In this document: piece by piece, positions 26,485 through 35,550 of the stretch
Layout: each line of letters begins with the position of its first letter
How positions within the stretch are numbered: the stretch's first letter is position 1
NCBI RefSeq assembly: GCF_030812195.1
Contig: NZ_JAUSSF010000002.1
Coordinates: 62,001-126,000 of the forward strand
Direction of reading: 5' to 3'
DNA length: 64,000 bases
Source: Chryseobacterium lathyri
GTDB taxonomy: Bacteria; Bacteroidota; Bacteroidia; Flavobacteriales; Weeksellaceae
Notes under the pieces: generated by a model
What the model was told of the DNA's origin: nothing
Databases searched by the model: none
What the model saw: only the letters and a program-made list of their open reading frames with translations
Position numbers and translations under genes: made by a program

Positions 26485-26672
26485 TTTTTTTTCACTACAA
26501 AATTCACAAAAGATTTTAGCTGTTAAGTTAAATACATCAAAGGAAAAGCAATTAAGCTTAAAAAATATCTGACTGCAGATTCATCAGATCAGAATTCCTT
26601 CCCGTAGAAGGGTCGCGAAAATTCAGATAATTTTTGACGGGTAATTCCAGAGAGCATCTGGCTTATAAAAAT

Positions 26673-26702
26673 AAAAGGGCAAATATGTTTATTTGCCCTT
26701 TT
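26673..26702. terminator. Bidirectional terminator between GH92 and pyrC
   Basis: AAAAGGGCAAATA pairs perfectly with TATTTGCCCTTTT around TGTT. The genes are convergent and both directions have T-runs. Confidence 0.88.
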
Positions 26703-26727
26703 TATTATTTTGATCTTTATCTTACCC

Positions 26728-28065
26728 TTATTCTTCTACTTCAAAAAGAAGTCTTTCCCCTGATTTTTTTTCTGAAATAGTCCCGTTATCATAAACCAGA
26801 TGGCCATTCACAAAAGTCTGGGTTACTTTGGAGTGCAAATTCATTCCTTCCAGCGGGCTCCATCCGCATTTGTAAAGAAGATTGTCTTTAGCTACAGTCC
26901 ACTCTGCATCTAAATCAACCAAAACAAGATCCGCCTTATACCCTTCTCTTACAAAACCTCTTTTTTCAATTCTGAAAAGTATCGCAGGATTGTGACACAT
27001 TTTTTCAACAATCTTTTCCAAAGAAATTTTTCCGAAGTAATGATTTTCCAGCATCACCGATAACGAATGCTGTACCAAGGGTGCACCGGAAGGGCATTTC
27101 GTATATGGATTCAGCTTTTCTTCGGCTGTGTGCGGTGCATGATCTGTAGCAATTACATCAATTCTGTCATCCAGAAGAGCTTCCCACAGTGCATCTTTGT
27201 CTTTCTGTGTTTTTACAGCAGGATTCCATTTGATCAGAGAACCTTTAGTTTCATAGTCTTCATTGGTAAACGTCAGATGATGAACACATACTTCAGCTGT
27301 AATTTTTTTATCTTTTAAAGGAATATCATTTCTGAACAGCTCCATTTCCTTTGCTGTTGAAAGATGGAATACATGAAGCCTTGCTCCTGTTTTTTCCGCT
27401 AATTCAATTGCTTTGGAAGAAGATTTATAACACGCTTCCTCACTTCTGATCAGATGATGAAATTTTACAGGAATATCCTCCCCATATTCATCAAGATATT
27501 TCTGGGTATTGGCTTTGATTGTCGCTTCATCTTCACAGTGGACAGCGATCAGCATTTTTGTGCTGCCAAAGATATTCTCCAGCGTTTCAGGATTGTCTAC
27601 GAGCATATTTCCCGTGGATGAGCCTAAAAATAATTTAATCCCGGGAACATTTCTAGGATTTGTCTTTAAAACTTCCTCAAGATTATCGTTCGTTCCTCCC
27701 ATCATAAACCCGTAGTTGGCATATGCTTTTTGAGAACCAATCTCGTATTTATCGGCCAGTAATTCCTGAGTAACTGCATTAGGAACCGTGTTAGGCTGAT
27801 CGATAAAACTTGTAACCCCTCCTGCAATGGCAGATCTGGACTCAGTTTCAATATCTCCTTTATGTGTAAGTCCCGGATCTCTGAAATGCACCTGGTCGTC
27901 TATTACCCCCGGAAGAAGGTATTTCCCGGAGCCATCAATGATTTGATCCGCTTCTTCGGAAATATGGGTATCTATTTTAGAGATCAGGTCATTTTCTATT
28001 AAAATATCGCTTTCGAAGATCTTACCTTCGTTCACAATCTTTACACTTTTGATTAGGGTCTTCAT
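26728..28065 (-). CDS. pyrC: Dihydroorotase, type I-like
   Basis: 445 residues, amidohydrolase fold. The first metal motif is DDQVHFRDPGLTHKG, later histidines are in IAVHCEDEATI and ATDHAPHT. The enzyme cyclises carbamoyl aspartate to dihydroorotate in pyrimidine synthesis. The DPGLTHKGD context and length fit dihydroorotase rather than allantoinase or hydantoinase. It is monocistronic; the 5' gap contains degenerate inverted repeats (28087-28160). Confidence 0.92.
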   Translation of the reverse strand: MKTLIKSVKIVNEGKIFESDILIENDLISKIDTHISEEADQIIDGSGKYLLPGVIDDQVHFRDPGLTHKGDIETESRSAIAGGVTSFIDQPNTVPNAVTQELLADKYEIGSQKAYANYGFMMGGTNDNLEEVLKTNPRNVPGIKLFLGSSTGNMLVDNPETLENIFGSTKMLIAVHCEDEATIKANTQKYLDEYGEDIPVKFHHLIRSEEACYKSSSKAIELAEKTGARLHVFHLSTAKEMELFRNDIPLKDKKITAEVCVHHLTFTNEDYETKGSLIKWNPAVKTQKDKDALWEALLDDRIDVIATDHAPHTAEEKLNPYTKCPSGAPLVQHSLSVMLENHYFGKISLEKIVEKMCHNPAILFRIEKRGFVREGYKADLVLVDLDAEWTVAKDNLLYKCGWSPLEGMNLHSKVTQTFVNGHLVYDNGTISEKKSGERLLFEVEE

Positions 28066-28086
28066 TTTTTACTTTTATTGAAATTA

Positions 28087-28160
28087 GAGGTTAGATGTCA
28101 GAAAAATTTTAAGCCTAAAATTATATCGCTAATTTCTAACTTCTGATATCTGGCATCTAC
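28087..28160. repeat. Imperfect inverted repeat between pyrC and the flippase gene
   Basis: AGATGTCAGA (about 28092) and TCTGGCATCT (about 28148) are inverse complements with one mismatch, and flanking AATTAGAGG / CTAATTTCTAAC stretches add partial pairing. It looks like a degenerate intergenic palindrome rather than a gene or terminator. Confidence 0.4.
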
Positions 28161-28194
28161 AAAAAACAAAATTAAGGTTTATGAATGAATTTTA

Positions 28195-29706
28195 ATGTTG
28201 CTGATTATAAATCAATTTCTAAATATTTACATTTGCATAAAATTTTCGAGTTTGTATAAGAAGTTATTCGGCCAGACCGCCGTATATGGGCTTAGTTCAG
28301 TATTGGTCCGTATTTTCCCGTTCATCATTGCACCTATCGTGACAAAGGCTTTCGGGCCTGCTGCTTCATCACCCTTTGTGGACTGGTATTCCATTGCCGG
28401 AGTTATTACGGTACTCCTTACCCATGGTATGGAAACCTCATTTTTCCGGTTTGCCCAGGAAGAAAGCATTGACAAGAAAACATTGATTTCGACATGCTCG
28501 GTAAGCATTATCAGCATTGCTTTAATTTATCTTGGTTTAGGATATGTATTCCGGAATGAACTTGCAGTGGCTTTTGAAACTCCGGATCAGGTCAATTATC
28601 TGGTCATATTTTTATTCATTCTCTCTCTGGATGCCTTTTCTACAATTCCTTCGGCTATATTAAGGTTGCAGGGGAAAGCATTTAAATATATGTTTTCCAA
28701 AGTTGCCGGCTCTGTTGTTTACTTTCTATTGGTCATATTTTTCATCCAATGGCTTCCCAAACATCCGGAAGGAATTCTCGGTTTAAAATATGATCCTCAA
28801 TTAGGGGTAGGTTATGTATTTATCGCCAATCTGGTACAGAGTATTATTACATTGCTGATTGTCGGAAAAGAGTTTTTCAGTTTCAGTATTTCCAAATTTG
28901 ATTTTAAATTATGGAAAAGAATTATGAATTATTCATGGCCTGTAATGATTGCAGGACTGGCAGGAATCGTTAACCAGACTCTTGACAGACAATTTCTTAA
29001 ATATCTGCTTCCTCCTGACGAAGCACGCCATCAGATTGGAGTATATGGTGCAGTTTATAAAATCGCAACCTTTATCACAGTTTTCCGGCAGGCCTATCAG
29101 CTCGGTATTGAACCTTATTTCTTTTCAAGTTTTAAGAATAAAGATTCACATAAAACCTATGCCGTATTGATGGATGTTTTTGTGATATGCAGCTGTATCA
29201 TTTATATGGGACTGATGGTGAACCTTCAGTGGATCTCAGAAAAATACCTGAGCAACCCGCTTTATTATGAAGGTATTGAAATCATACCATTTGTGATGCT
29301 TGGCGCTTTATTTTTAGGGATCTACCTTAACCTTTCTATCTGGTATAAATTATCTGACCAGACCAGAGTCGGCTTATATATTTCAGTGATAGGTGCATGC
29401 ATTACCGTTTTCATTAACTTCTTCTTTATTCCGGAATATGGATACTGGGCAAGTGCTATGGCTGCGCTGATCACCTTTATGTCTATGATGATTATTTCAT
29501 ATGTTTGGGGGCAGAAGCAATATCCTATTCATTATAATACAGGGAAAATTGCGCTCTATTTAATCTTTACTATTACCTGCTCACTCGTATCTTTCTATTT
29601 CTTCAGAACCAATTATATCGTGGGAAATTTATTTCTGCTTCTTTTTATTGCCCTTGTAGCCTATAAAGAAAAAGCTATTTTATCCAAAATACTAAAAAGG
29701 TCTTAG
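28195..29706 (+). CDS. Polysaccharide / O-antigen flippase (Wzx-like, MATE-fold)
   Basis: 503 residues from ATG 28195, with about 12-14 hydrophobic helices spread over the whole length. The start LYKKLFGQTAVYGLSS is typical for Bacteroidota polysaccharide-biosynthesis membrane proteins that flip lipid-linked oligosaccharides across the inner membrane. A -7 box TACATTTG (28228-28235) lies inside the first codons, so the true start may be TTG 28252, giving 484 residues beginning at that LYKKLFGQ. The nucleotidyltransferase gene downstream fits a surface-polysaccharide role. Confidence 0.87.
   Translation: MLLIINQFLNIYICIKFSSLYKKLFGQTAVYGLSSVLVRIFPFIIAPIVTKAFGPAASSPFVDWYSIAGVITVLLTHGMETSFFRFAQEESIDKKTLISTCSVSIISIALIYLGLGYVFRNELAVAFETPDQVNYLVIFLFILSLDAFSTIPSAILRLQGKAFKYMFSKVAGSVVYFLLVIFFIQWLPKHPEGILGLKYDPQLGVGYVFIANLVQSIITLLIVGKEFFSFSISKFDFKLWKRIMNYSWPVMIAGLAGIVNQTLDRQFLKYLLPPDEARHQIGVYGAVYKIATFITVFRQAYQLGIEPYFFSSFKNKDSHKTYAVLMDVFVICSCIIYMGLMVNLQWISEKYLSNPLYYEGIEIIPFVMLGALFLGIYLNLSIWYKLSDQTRVGLYISVIGACITVFINFFFIPEYGYWASAMAALITFMSMMIISYVWGQKQYPIHYNTGKIALYLIFTITCSLVSFYFFRTNYIVGNLFLLLFIALVAYKEKAILSKILKRS
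28228..28235 (+). promoter_or_regulatory. -7 box inside the longer flippase frame
   Basis: TACATTTG matches TAnnTTTG and would start transcription near 28242, downstream of ATG 28195 and ten bases before TTG 28252. A -33 TTG at usual spacing is absent, so the call is tentative. Confidence 0.45.
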
Positions 29707-29850
29707 AATATGGCCTCTAATTTGATACTATTGATTTCTTAAAAAAATTAAACAGAAGATTGATAAAGATGATAATTATTACGATCAGCAATGATTTTAA
29801 TTATTACCTTTAACTAATCAAAATAACAAATAAACATTGTCATATTATTT

Positions 29851-30867
29851 ATGAAAATAATTGTTCCTATGGCTGGACGTGGTTCCAGATTACGTCCACA
29901 TACACTGACAGTTCCAAAACCTCTTATCCCGATTGCTGGGAAACCTATTGTACAGAGACTGGTAGAAGATATTGCTAAAGTGGCAGGCGAAAAAATTGAA
30001 GAAGTAGCATTTATCATTGGAGATTTCGGGCCGGAGATTGAAAAATCCCTCCTTCAGATTGCCGAAAAACTGGGAGCAAAAGGCAGTATATATTACCAGA
30101 ATGACCCGCTTGGAACAGCACACGCTATTAAATGTGCAGAAAACTCCATGCAGGGAGATGTAGTGATCGCTTTTGCAGATACACTTTTCCGTGCAGATTT
30201 CCAGCTGGACAAAAATTCTGATGGAGTAATCTGGGTAAAAAGCGTAGAAGATCCTTCTGCTTTCGGAGTGGTAAAGTTAGATAACTACGGTTTTATTACT
30301 GATTTTGTTGAAAAACCTCAAACTTTCGTTTCAGATCTTGCCATCATCGGTATTTATTACTTCAACAGTGCTGAAAAACTGATGGACGAAATCAATTATA
30401 TTATGGATAATGATATAAAAAACGGCGGTGAATATCAGCTGACAACAGCACTGGAAAACCTTAGAGCAAAAGGAGCAAAATTCACTTTAGGAAAAGTGAA
30501 TGACTGGATGGACTGCGGAAACAAAAATGCTACCGTAGAAACCAACAGCAAAATCCTTGAATACGAAAGAGAAGCAATGCTTGATTACCCGGCATCGGCA
30601 GTGATTGAAAATTCATTGATCATTCAGCCATGCTTCATCGGTGAAAATGTAAAGATTTCCAATTCTAAAATAGGTCCCGGGGTCTCATTAGGAAATAACA
30701 CGGTTATTGTCAATTCCAATATTGAAAACTCTTTGATTCAGGAAAATACAAAAATCAATCACGGAAACCTTTCCAATTCAATGATCGGAAATTCTGCCCA
30801 GTATTTTGGAGTGTCCAGAGAAATTTCTTTAGGTGACTACTCAGTGCTGGATTTTTTATCCAGATAA
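29851..30867 (+). CDS. Sugar-phosphate nucleotidyltransferase
   Basis: 338 residues. The N-terminal domain has the pyrophosphorylase signature MAGRGSRLRPHT...KPLIPIAGKP; FADTLF and VEKP mark the sugar-nucleotide site, and the last 90 residues form a left-handed beta-helix (repeated IENS, ISNSKIG, VIVNSNIENS). It makes an NDP-sugar for surface polysaccharide or sugar metabolism; mannose-1-phosphate guanylyl-, glucose-1-phosphate thymidylyl- and uridylyl-transferases share these features and cannot be separated here. Confidence 0.88.
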   Translation: MKIIVPMAGRGSRLRPHTLTVPKPLIPIAGKPIVQRLVEDIAKVAGEKIEEVAFIIGDFGPEIEKSLLQIAEKLGAKGSIYYQNDPLGTAHAIKCAENSMQGDVVIAFADTLFRADFQLDKNSDGVIWVKSVEDPSAFGVVKLDNYGFITDFVEKPQTFVSDLAIIGIYYFNSAEKLMDEINYIMDNDIKNGGEYQLTTALENLRAKGAKFTLGKVNDWMDCGNKNATVETNSKILEYEREAMLDYPASAVIENSLIIQPCFIGENVKISNSKIGPGVSLGNNTVIVNSNIENSLIQENTKINHGNLSNSMIGNSAQYFGVSREISLGDYSVLDFLSR

Positions 30868-30900
30868 AAACAGAAATAATTAATCTAAAATAAGATATAA

Positions 30901-30932
30901 CCAAACCACATAGCATCTGTTGTGTGGTTTGG
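30901..30932. other. Hairpin after the nucleotidyltransferase gene
   Basis: CCAAACCACA (30901-30910) pairs perfectly with TGTGGTTTGG (30923-30932) over a 12-base loop. A T-run occurs only some 20 bases later, so it may be an attenuator-like element or a weak terminator ahead of the DUF4292 gene. Confidence 0.5.
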
Positions 30933-30976
30933 CGTTAATATTGCAGCGTATTTTTTTTAATTGCAAGACAAAATAC

Positions 30977-31819
30977 ATGAAAAACTGGATCCCAATACTT
31001 CTCCTGTTGCTTACCCTATCATCCTGTAAAACAAGGAATGCAGCTAAAAACAATGGCAGCAATCAGGATAGTACCGTCATAGCAGAAGACAATAGAAATC
31101 CCAAAGATGCCAATGAGCCGGTGAGAGACAAACTTACCTTCTACGAGCATGTGCTTATTCCACCAAAATTTGATCAGATCAAGATCAACAGTAAGGTGAA
31201 TGTGGAAACCGGAAACTTTATCCCAACCCTTGATGCCGTCATCTATATTGAAAATGATAAAAAAGTATGGATGAATCTTCAGGCATTTTTATTTACTGTA
31301 GCAAGAGGAATTGCTACTCCTGAAGGAATCAAAGGACAGGACAAAACCAGCAAAACCTATATCGATTCAGATTTCGACTACTTAAATAACTTACTGAATG
31401 TCAATTTCATCGACTACAAATCACTGGAAAAAATATTGATGGGGAGAACCTTTGTGAAGATCAGTGATTCCCAGTTTACCCTGACCAAAAATATGCAGGG
31501 CTTTAAAATGGTTTCCAATACCAACCAGAAAATTGTCACAGACCAGAAAACCAGGGAATACAAAATTGAGCTTCAGTATGATACAAATTATGATCTGCTG
31601 AGTGTGAATTTGAAGGATGTTTTATCTCCTGATGAGCTCGAAATCTCTTACAGCAACTGGAATGAATACAATGGAATCCGCCTTCCAAAAAATGTTAAAA
31701 TAATTATAAAAGGCTCAAAATCTAGCCAAATTTTACTGGAAAACACGAAATTTGATTTTTCGAGGATGGAAACAGCTTATTCTGTACCATCCAGTTATAA
31801 GAAAATTGAGATTAAATGA
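30977..31819 (+). CDS. DUF4292 lipoprotein
   Basis: 280 residues from ATG 30977. Lipoprotein signal KNWIPILLLLLTLSSC. The rest is a predicted beta-rich DUF4292 domain of the LolA/LolB-like superfamily type (VNVETGNFIPTLDAVIYIEN, ISYSNWNEYNGIRLPKNV). Its stop overlaps the start of the EnvC-like gene (ATGA), so both are co-translated; the pair is conserved in Bacteroidota. A role in envelope lipid or lipoprotein handling is plausible but not shown. The frame extends upstream to 30920, but only ATG 30977 puts the signal peptide at the N-terminus. Confidence 0.85.
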   Translation: MKNWIPILLLLLTLSSCKTRNAAKNNGSNQDSTVIAEDNRNPKDANEPVRDKLTFYEHVLIPPKFDQIKINSKVNVETGNFIPTLDAVIYIENDKKVWMNLQAFLFTVARGIATPEGIKGQDKTSKTYIDSDFDYLNNLLNVNFIDYKSLEKILMGRTFVKISDSQFTLTKNMQGFKMVSNTNQKIVTDQKTREYKIELQYDTNYDLLSVNLKDVLSPDELEISYSNWNEYNGIRLPKNVKIIIKGSKSSQILLENTKFDFSRMETAYSVPSSYKKIEIK

Positions 31820-33378
31820 TTAAAAAATTTAGCTTTTTAATAGGTATTCTACTGTTCGGCCTGCATCAGGGACAGCAGAACAAGGAACAGCTTCAGAAAC
31901 AGAATGCCGATCTTAAAAAACAAATTGTACAGATAAATACAGATCTGGCGAAAACCAGAACTGAATCCAAACTTTCAGTAGCCTATCTTAATAATGTCAA
32001 TAAAAAATTGACTTTAAGAGAAAAGGTGTATACCAACACTCAAAAAGAAAAAAGATTTATTGAAGATGAGATCTATCTTCGTCAGCTGGAAATCAACCGT
32101 CAAAATAAAGAATTGGCAGTTCTCAGAAAGAATTATGCTGAGGTTCTTGTCAATGCATACAAAAACAAAGGAGTACAGAACAAAGTAACCTTCATTCTTT
32201 CGTCCAAAAATTTGGGTGAAGCCATCAGAAGAGTTCAGTACTTAAAACAGTACGCTGACTATCAGGATAAAAAAGCGGCAGAGATCAGCAACGCAGCTGC
32301 CCAGATCAAAAAATCAATCGCACAGAAGCAGAACTCCGCAAGGGAAAAAGAAAATCTTTTGGCTAACCAGCAGAAAGACCTGGCAACCATTAATGCAGAA
32401 AGAGCGCAGAAAGAACAGCTGCTGGCAGATTTCAAGAAAAATGAAGCCAAGCTTACTGTAGAACTTAAGCAGAAGCAGGTTCAGTCTAAAGCCTTAGAAG
32501 GACAGATCAGAGCCATCATTGCAGAAGAAATCAGAATAGCAAAAGCAGAAGAAGAAGCCAGAAGAAAAGCGGAAGCAGAAAAAATCCGTATGGCTAAAAT
32601 AATTGCGGAAAGAGAAAAAGCAAGAATTGAAGCAGAGGCAAAAGCCAGAGCTGAAGCACTAGAAAGAGAAAGAAAACTGGCAGAAATTGAAGCTAAAAAA
32701 GCCGCCGATTTGGCTGCTAAAAGAGCTGAAGAGGAGAAAAAACGCAATGAAGAGGCCGCAAGAGCAGAAGCCAGCGCAAAAGACGAGGCCAGAAGAGTAG
32801 CCGCGAAAAAAGCATCTGACGAAGCCAATGCAAGAGCTAAAGAAGCCACAAATAAGCTTGTTGCCGCAAGAGCTGCAGAAGCCGCACTGAATAAGAAAAA
32901 AGAAGAAGAGAAAAAGGCCGCTGAAACTAAAGCAATGACCAGCTATGGAGTGACTACACCAATCGGTAGCAGTTTTGCAGACAACAGAGGAAGACTGGGC
33001 TATCCTGCAGACAGAGCAGGACAGGTTACCCACCGATTCGGAAGACAGCCACACCCGGTTTTCAAAAATATTGTTGAGGAAAATACAGGTATTAAAATTT
33101 CTGTTCCATCTGGAACCCGTGCAAAATCTGTATATCCGGGATCCGTTTCCTCAGTATTGGCAAATAGTGACGGAACAAAAACTGTTATGGTAAAACACGG
33201 AACCTATTTTACGATCTATTCCAACTTAGGAAACGTAAGTGTATCCAAAGGACAGCAGGTTTCTTCCGGTACTCCGGTAGGTACGGTAGCTCAGGATTTT
33301 GATGGTTCTTATACCCTTGACTTCCAGGTATGGAACGGAAATACACCGGTTGATCCATTAGGTTGGATTTCATATTAA
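31816..33378 (+). CDS. EnvC-like murein hydrolase activator (degenerate M23 domain)
   Basis: 520 residues: signal peptide, long coiled coil (about 20-370, very rich in A, K and E with repeated AEEARRKAEAEK-like stretches), then a C-terminal LytM domain. The zinc ligands of active M23 enzymes are missing: where HxGxD is expected the sequence is NTGIKI, and the final HxH position reads DFQVW. It therefore probably activates an N-acetylmuramoyl-L-alanine amidase at the division site instead of cutting murein. It overlaps the upstream DUF4292 gene by four bases. Confidence 0.9.
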   Translation: MIKKFSFLIGILLFGLHQGQQNKEQLQKQNADLKKQIVQINTDLAKTRTESKLSVAYLNNVNKKLTLREKVYTNTQKEKRFIEDEIYLRQLEINRQNKELAVLRKNYAEVLVNAYKNKGVQNKVTFILSSKNLGEAIRRVQYLKQYADYQDKKAAEISNAAAQIKKSIAQKQNSAREKENLLANQQKDLATINAERAQKEQLLADFKKNEAKLTVELKQKQVQSKALEGQIRAIIAEEIRIAKAEEEARRKAEAEKIRMAKIIAEREKARIEAEAKARAEALERERKLAEIEAKKAADLAAKRAEEEKKRNEEAARAEASAKDEARRVAAKKASDEANARAKEATNKLVAARAAEAALNKKKEEEKKAAETKAMTSYGVTTPIGSSFADNRGRLGYPADRAGQVTHRFGRQPHPVFKNIVEENTGIKISVPSGTRAKSVYPGSVSSVLANSDGTKTVMVKHGTYFTIYSNLGNVSVSKGQQVSSGTPVGTVAQDFDGSYTLDFQVWNGNTPVDPLGWISY

Positions 33379-33394
33379 AAAAAGCGTAACTTTG
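33363..33394 (+). promoter_or_regulatory. Promoter of tatA inside the EnvC-like gene
   Basis: TTG (33363-33365), 21 bases, TAACTTTG (33387-33394). The ATG at 33410 is 15 bases after the box. So tatA can be transcribed independently of the upstream gene. Confidence 0.75.
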
Positions 33395-33409
33395 CAAAAA
33401 TCTTAAGAG

Positions 33410-33625
33410 ATGAACACACTAACAATACTTGCCTTATCTTGGCAGCACATCCTTATCGTAGCTATACTTTTGGTATTGCTGTTTGGAGGAAAGAAAATTC
33501 CGGAATTAATGAGAGGAGTTGGTTCAGGAATCAAAGAATTTAAAGATGCGGTGAAGGAAGAAGACAAATCAGGTTCTGAAAGCAAAACCTCTTCTACCAA
33601 CAATAATAATACTACCAGCAACTAA
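33410..33625 (+). CDS. tatA: Twin-arginine translocase subunit TatA/TatE
   Basis: 71 residues: one N-terminal membrane helix (ILIVAILLVLLFGGKKIPE) followed by the conserved FGGKKIPELMRGVGSGIKEFK amphipathic helix and an N/S/T-rich tail. TatA oligomers form the pore that exports folded Tat substrates. TatA and TatE are alike at this length. It is followed within 15 bases by the DUF4254 gene. Confidence 0.93.
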   Translation: MNTLTILALSWQHILIVAILLVLLFGGKKIPELMRGVGSGIKEFKDAVKEEDKSGSESKTSSTNNNNTTSN

Positions 33626-33640
33626 AATTCCTCAGCAATA

Positions 33641-34255
33641 ATGAATTTCACTGAGACTGCATGGAAAGTCTTCAATCAGTCTATTGAAGATTATCACGTG
33701 TCCGATGACGTTAACGCTCTAATTAATAACCCTTTCGAAAAAGACAGTTTGGAACGGATTTTGTATGCAAAGAACTGGATTGATACCGTTCAATGGCATT
33801 TGGAAGATATTATTAGAGATGAAAATATTGATCCCGCTGAAGCTCTTCAATTGAAGAGAACAATAGATGCATCCAACCAGAAAAGAACAGACCTGGTAGA
33901 ATTTATCGACAGCTGGTTCCTTACAAAGTTTGAAAATATAACTCCCAAACCTGATGCAAAAATCAATACAGAAACACCCGCTTGGGCTGTAGACAGATTA
34001 TCAATTCTTGCATTAAAGGTTTATCATATGTCATTAGAGGCCAATAGGGAATCCGCTTCTGAAGAGCACCGTGCCAACTGCCAGGCTAAACTGGATGTAC
34101 TGCTTACTCAGAAAGAAGACCTGTCAACTTCTATTAATCAGTTGCTTACTGATATTGAATGCGGTAATGTTAAGATGAAAGTATACAAACAAATGAAAAT
34201 GTATAACGATGATAGTCTTAACCCGATCCTTTATCAAAAGGGGCAACAGAAATGA
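33641..34255 (+). CDS. DUF4254 family protein
   Basis: 204 residues, all-helical and soluble, with no signal peptide. The pattern (AKNWIDTVQWHLEDIIRDENI, QKRTDLVEFIDSW, AVDRLSILALKVYHM) is that of DUF4254, a family of unknown function often found beside envelope or glycosyltransferase genes in Bacteroidota. Its stop overlaps the next lipoprotein gene (ATGA). Confidence 0.85.
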   Translation: MNFTETAWKVFNQSIEDYHVSDDVNALINNPFEKDSLERILYAKNWIDTVQWHLEDIIRDENIDPAEALQLKRTIDASNQKRTDLVEFIDSWFLTKFENITPKPDAKINTETPAWAVDRLSILALKVYHMSLEANRESASEEHRANCQAKLDVLLTQKEDLSTSINQLLTDIECGNVKMKVYKQMKMYNDDSLNPILYQKGQQK

Positions 34256-34710
34256 GAAAACTATTTTTTTTTGGAGTACTACTATTAATCATAACTTCCT
34301 GTGCGACGGAGAAGCTTAATCTTTCCCCGTTGTCAAATAATTTTTATAGCGAAACTAAAGGTTCTGATTCCGACAGAGGGGCAAAAAAAAGCTTTGATAT
34401 CAATATCAAAGAAAATGTAAATGCTTCTGAAATTTCAAATCTGATTTCTACTTTTCCAAAGTTTAAGAATAACAGCTTGAATGATGAAGTGACAAGCTTG
34501 AAATACAGCCTTCAGAATTATTTATATGCCATTGATGCCAACAATTCGCCGGGAAAAAGCAGAGCCATTAAAAGCTTCGAAAAATCATACAAGAAAATTC
34601 AGAGACTCAGACAGCAACTTGACAAAGATGATGATGAAGTTCTTAACAGATATCTGGTTCGCTTAAAAACCAATATTTTTGTAATCGAAGATTCTTTAAA
34701 AGGAAATTAA
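34252..34710 (+). CDS. Small lipoprotein of unknown function
   Basis: 152 residues: lipoprotein signal RKLFFFGVLLLIITSC, then a mostly helical charged body (KSFEKSYKKIQRLRQQLDKDDDE). Overlaps DUF4254 by four bases. I do not recognise a domain. Being co-translated with DUF4254 suggests a shared envelope role. Confidence 0.78.
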   Translation: MRKLFFFGVLLLIITSCATEKLNLSPLSNNFYSETKGSDSDRGAKKSFDINIKENVNASEISNLISTFPKFKNNSLNDEVTSLKYSLQNYLYAIDANNSPGKSRAIKSFEKSYKKIQRLRQQLDKDDDEVLNRYLVRLKTNIFVIEDSLKGN

Positions 34711-34726
34711 AAACTAACCACTATTA

Positions 34727-35323
34727 ATGATTAAAATTCAGGCAGAAGCCAATGTTCCTACTGAACACGGCTCTTTCCGAATGATCGCTTTCTCTGAAAA
34801 CGAAAACGACTGGATGCCACACATGGCCATCGTAGCAGAAAATACAGATTTTTCAAAACCGGTGAACGTACGTTTCCATTCTGAATGCATTACCGGAGAA
34901 GTTTTCCATTCAAAAAAATGTGAATGCGGACAACAACTGGATGCCGCAATGAAATATACCCATGAGCACGGAGGGATTATTATTTACCTTCGTCAGGAAG
35001 GAAGAAATATCGGGATTATCAACAAACTCAAAGCTTATTCTTTACAGGAAAAAGGTCTTGACACAGTACAGGCCAATCTGGAACTGGGACTTCCCGCAGA
35101 TGACAGGAACTTTGGCGTAGCTATCGAGATTCTTAATCTTTTGGATGTAAAAGATATTAATCTTCTGACCAACAACCCTGAAAAGGTAAAATATGTGGTC
35201 AACAGCAATATTAATCTCAACTCCAGGGTTCCATTACAGATTCCCGCCAATGAGATGAGTAAAGGTTATTTAAAGACAAAAAAAGACTTCTTTGGCCATC
35301 TTCTGGATGACAACGATAATTAA
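34727..35323 (+). CDS. ribA: GTP cyclohydrolase II
   Basis: 198 residues, the usual length of a stand-alone RibA. The zinc ligands are in HSECITGEVFHSKKCECG (Cys-x11-Cys-x-Cys), and LRQEGRNIGI and LLTNNPEKV are active-site signatures. It opens GTP to the pyrimidine that begins riboflavin synthesis. Without a fused RibB domain, dihydroxybutanone phosphate synthase must be encoded elsewhere. It is the last gene before terminator 35331-35361. Confidence 0.95.
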   Translation: MIKIQAEANVPTEHGSFRMIAFSENENDWMPHMAIVAENTDFSKPVNVRFHSECITGEVFHSKKCECGQQLDAAMKYTHEHGGIIIYLRQEGRNIGIINKLKAYSLQEKGLDTVQANLELGLPADDRNFGVAIEILNLLDVKDINLLTNNPEKVKYVVNSNINLNSRVPLQIPANEMSKGYLKTKKDFFGHLLDDNDN

Positions 35324-35330
35324 ATAAAAT

Positions 35331-35361
35331 AAAGCTTCAGAAATTTCTGAAGCTTTGTTTT
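35331..35361 (+). terminator. ribA terminator
   Basis: AAAGCTTCAG, AAATTT, CTGAAGCTTT form a perfect 26-base palindrome followed by GTTTTT. Confidence 0.85.
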
Positions 35362-35485
35362 TTAAGAATGTCTGCTGTTCTGTAGATTAATTCTATGGTT
35401 AAACAAAGGGACCGCCGCCTTGTAAGGTCATCCTTTTCATAACAATTTGTTATCCATTTAACACATCTCTAAATCCATATAAAAT

Positions 35486-35517
35486 AAAAGCTCCGAGATT
35501 TCTCCCGGAGCTTTTTT
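35486..35517. terminator. Terminator of the lipoprotein gene at 35551
   Basis: AAAAGCTCCG pairs with CGGAGCTTTT around ten bases; T-runs on both strands. It faces the convergent minus-strand gene and also backs up the ribA terminator. Confidence 0.8.
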
Positions 35518-35550
35518 AATAATTATAAAAAACTGAAAAGATATTCTTAA

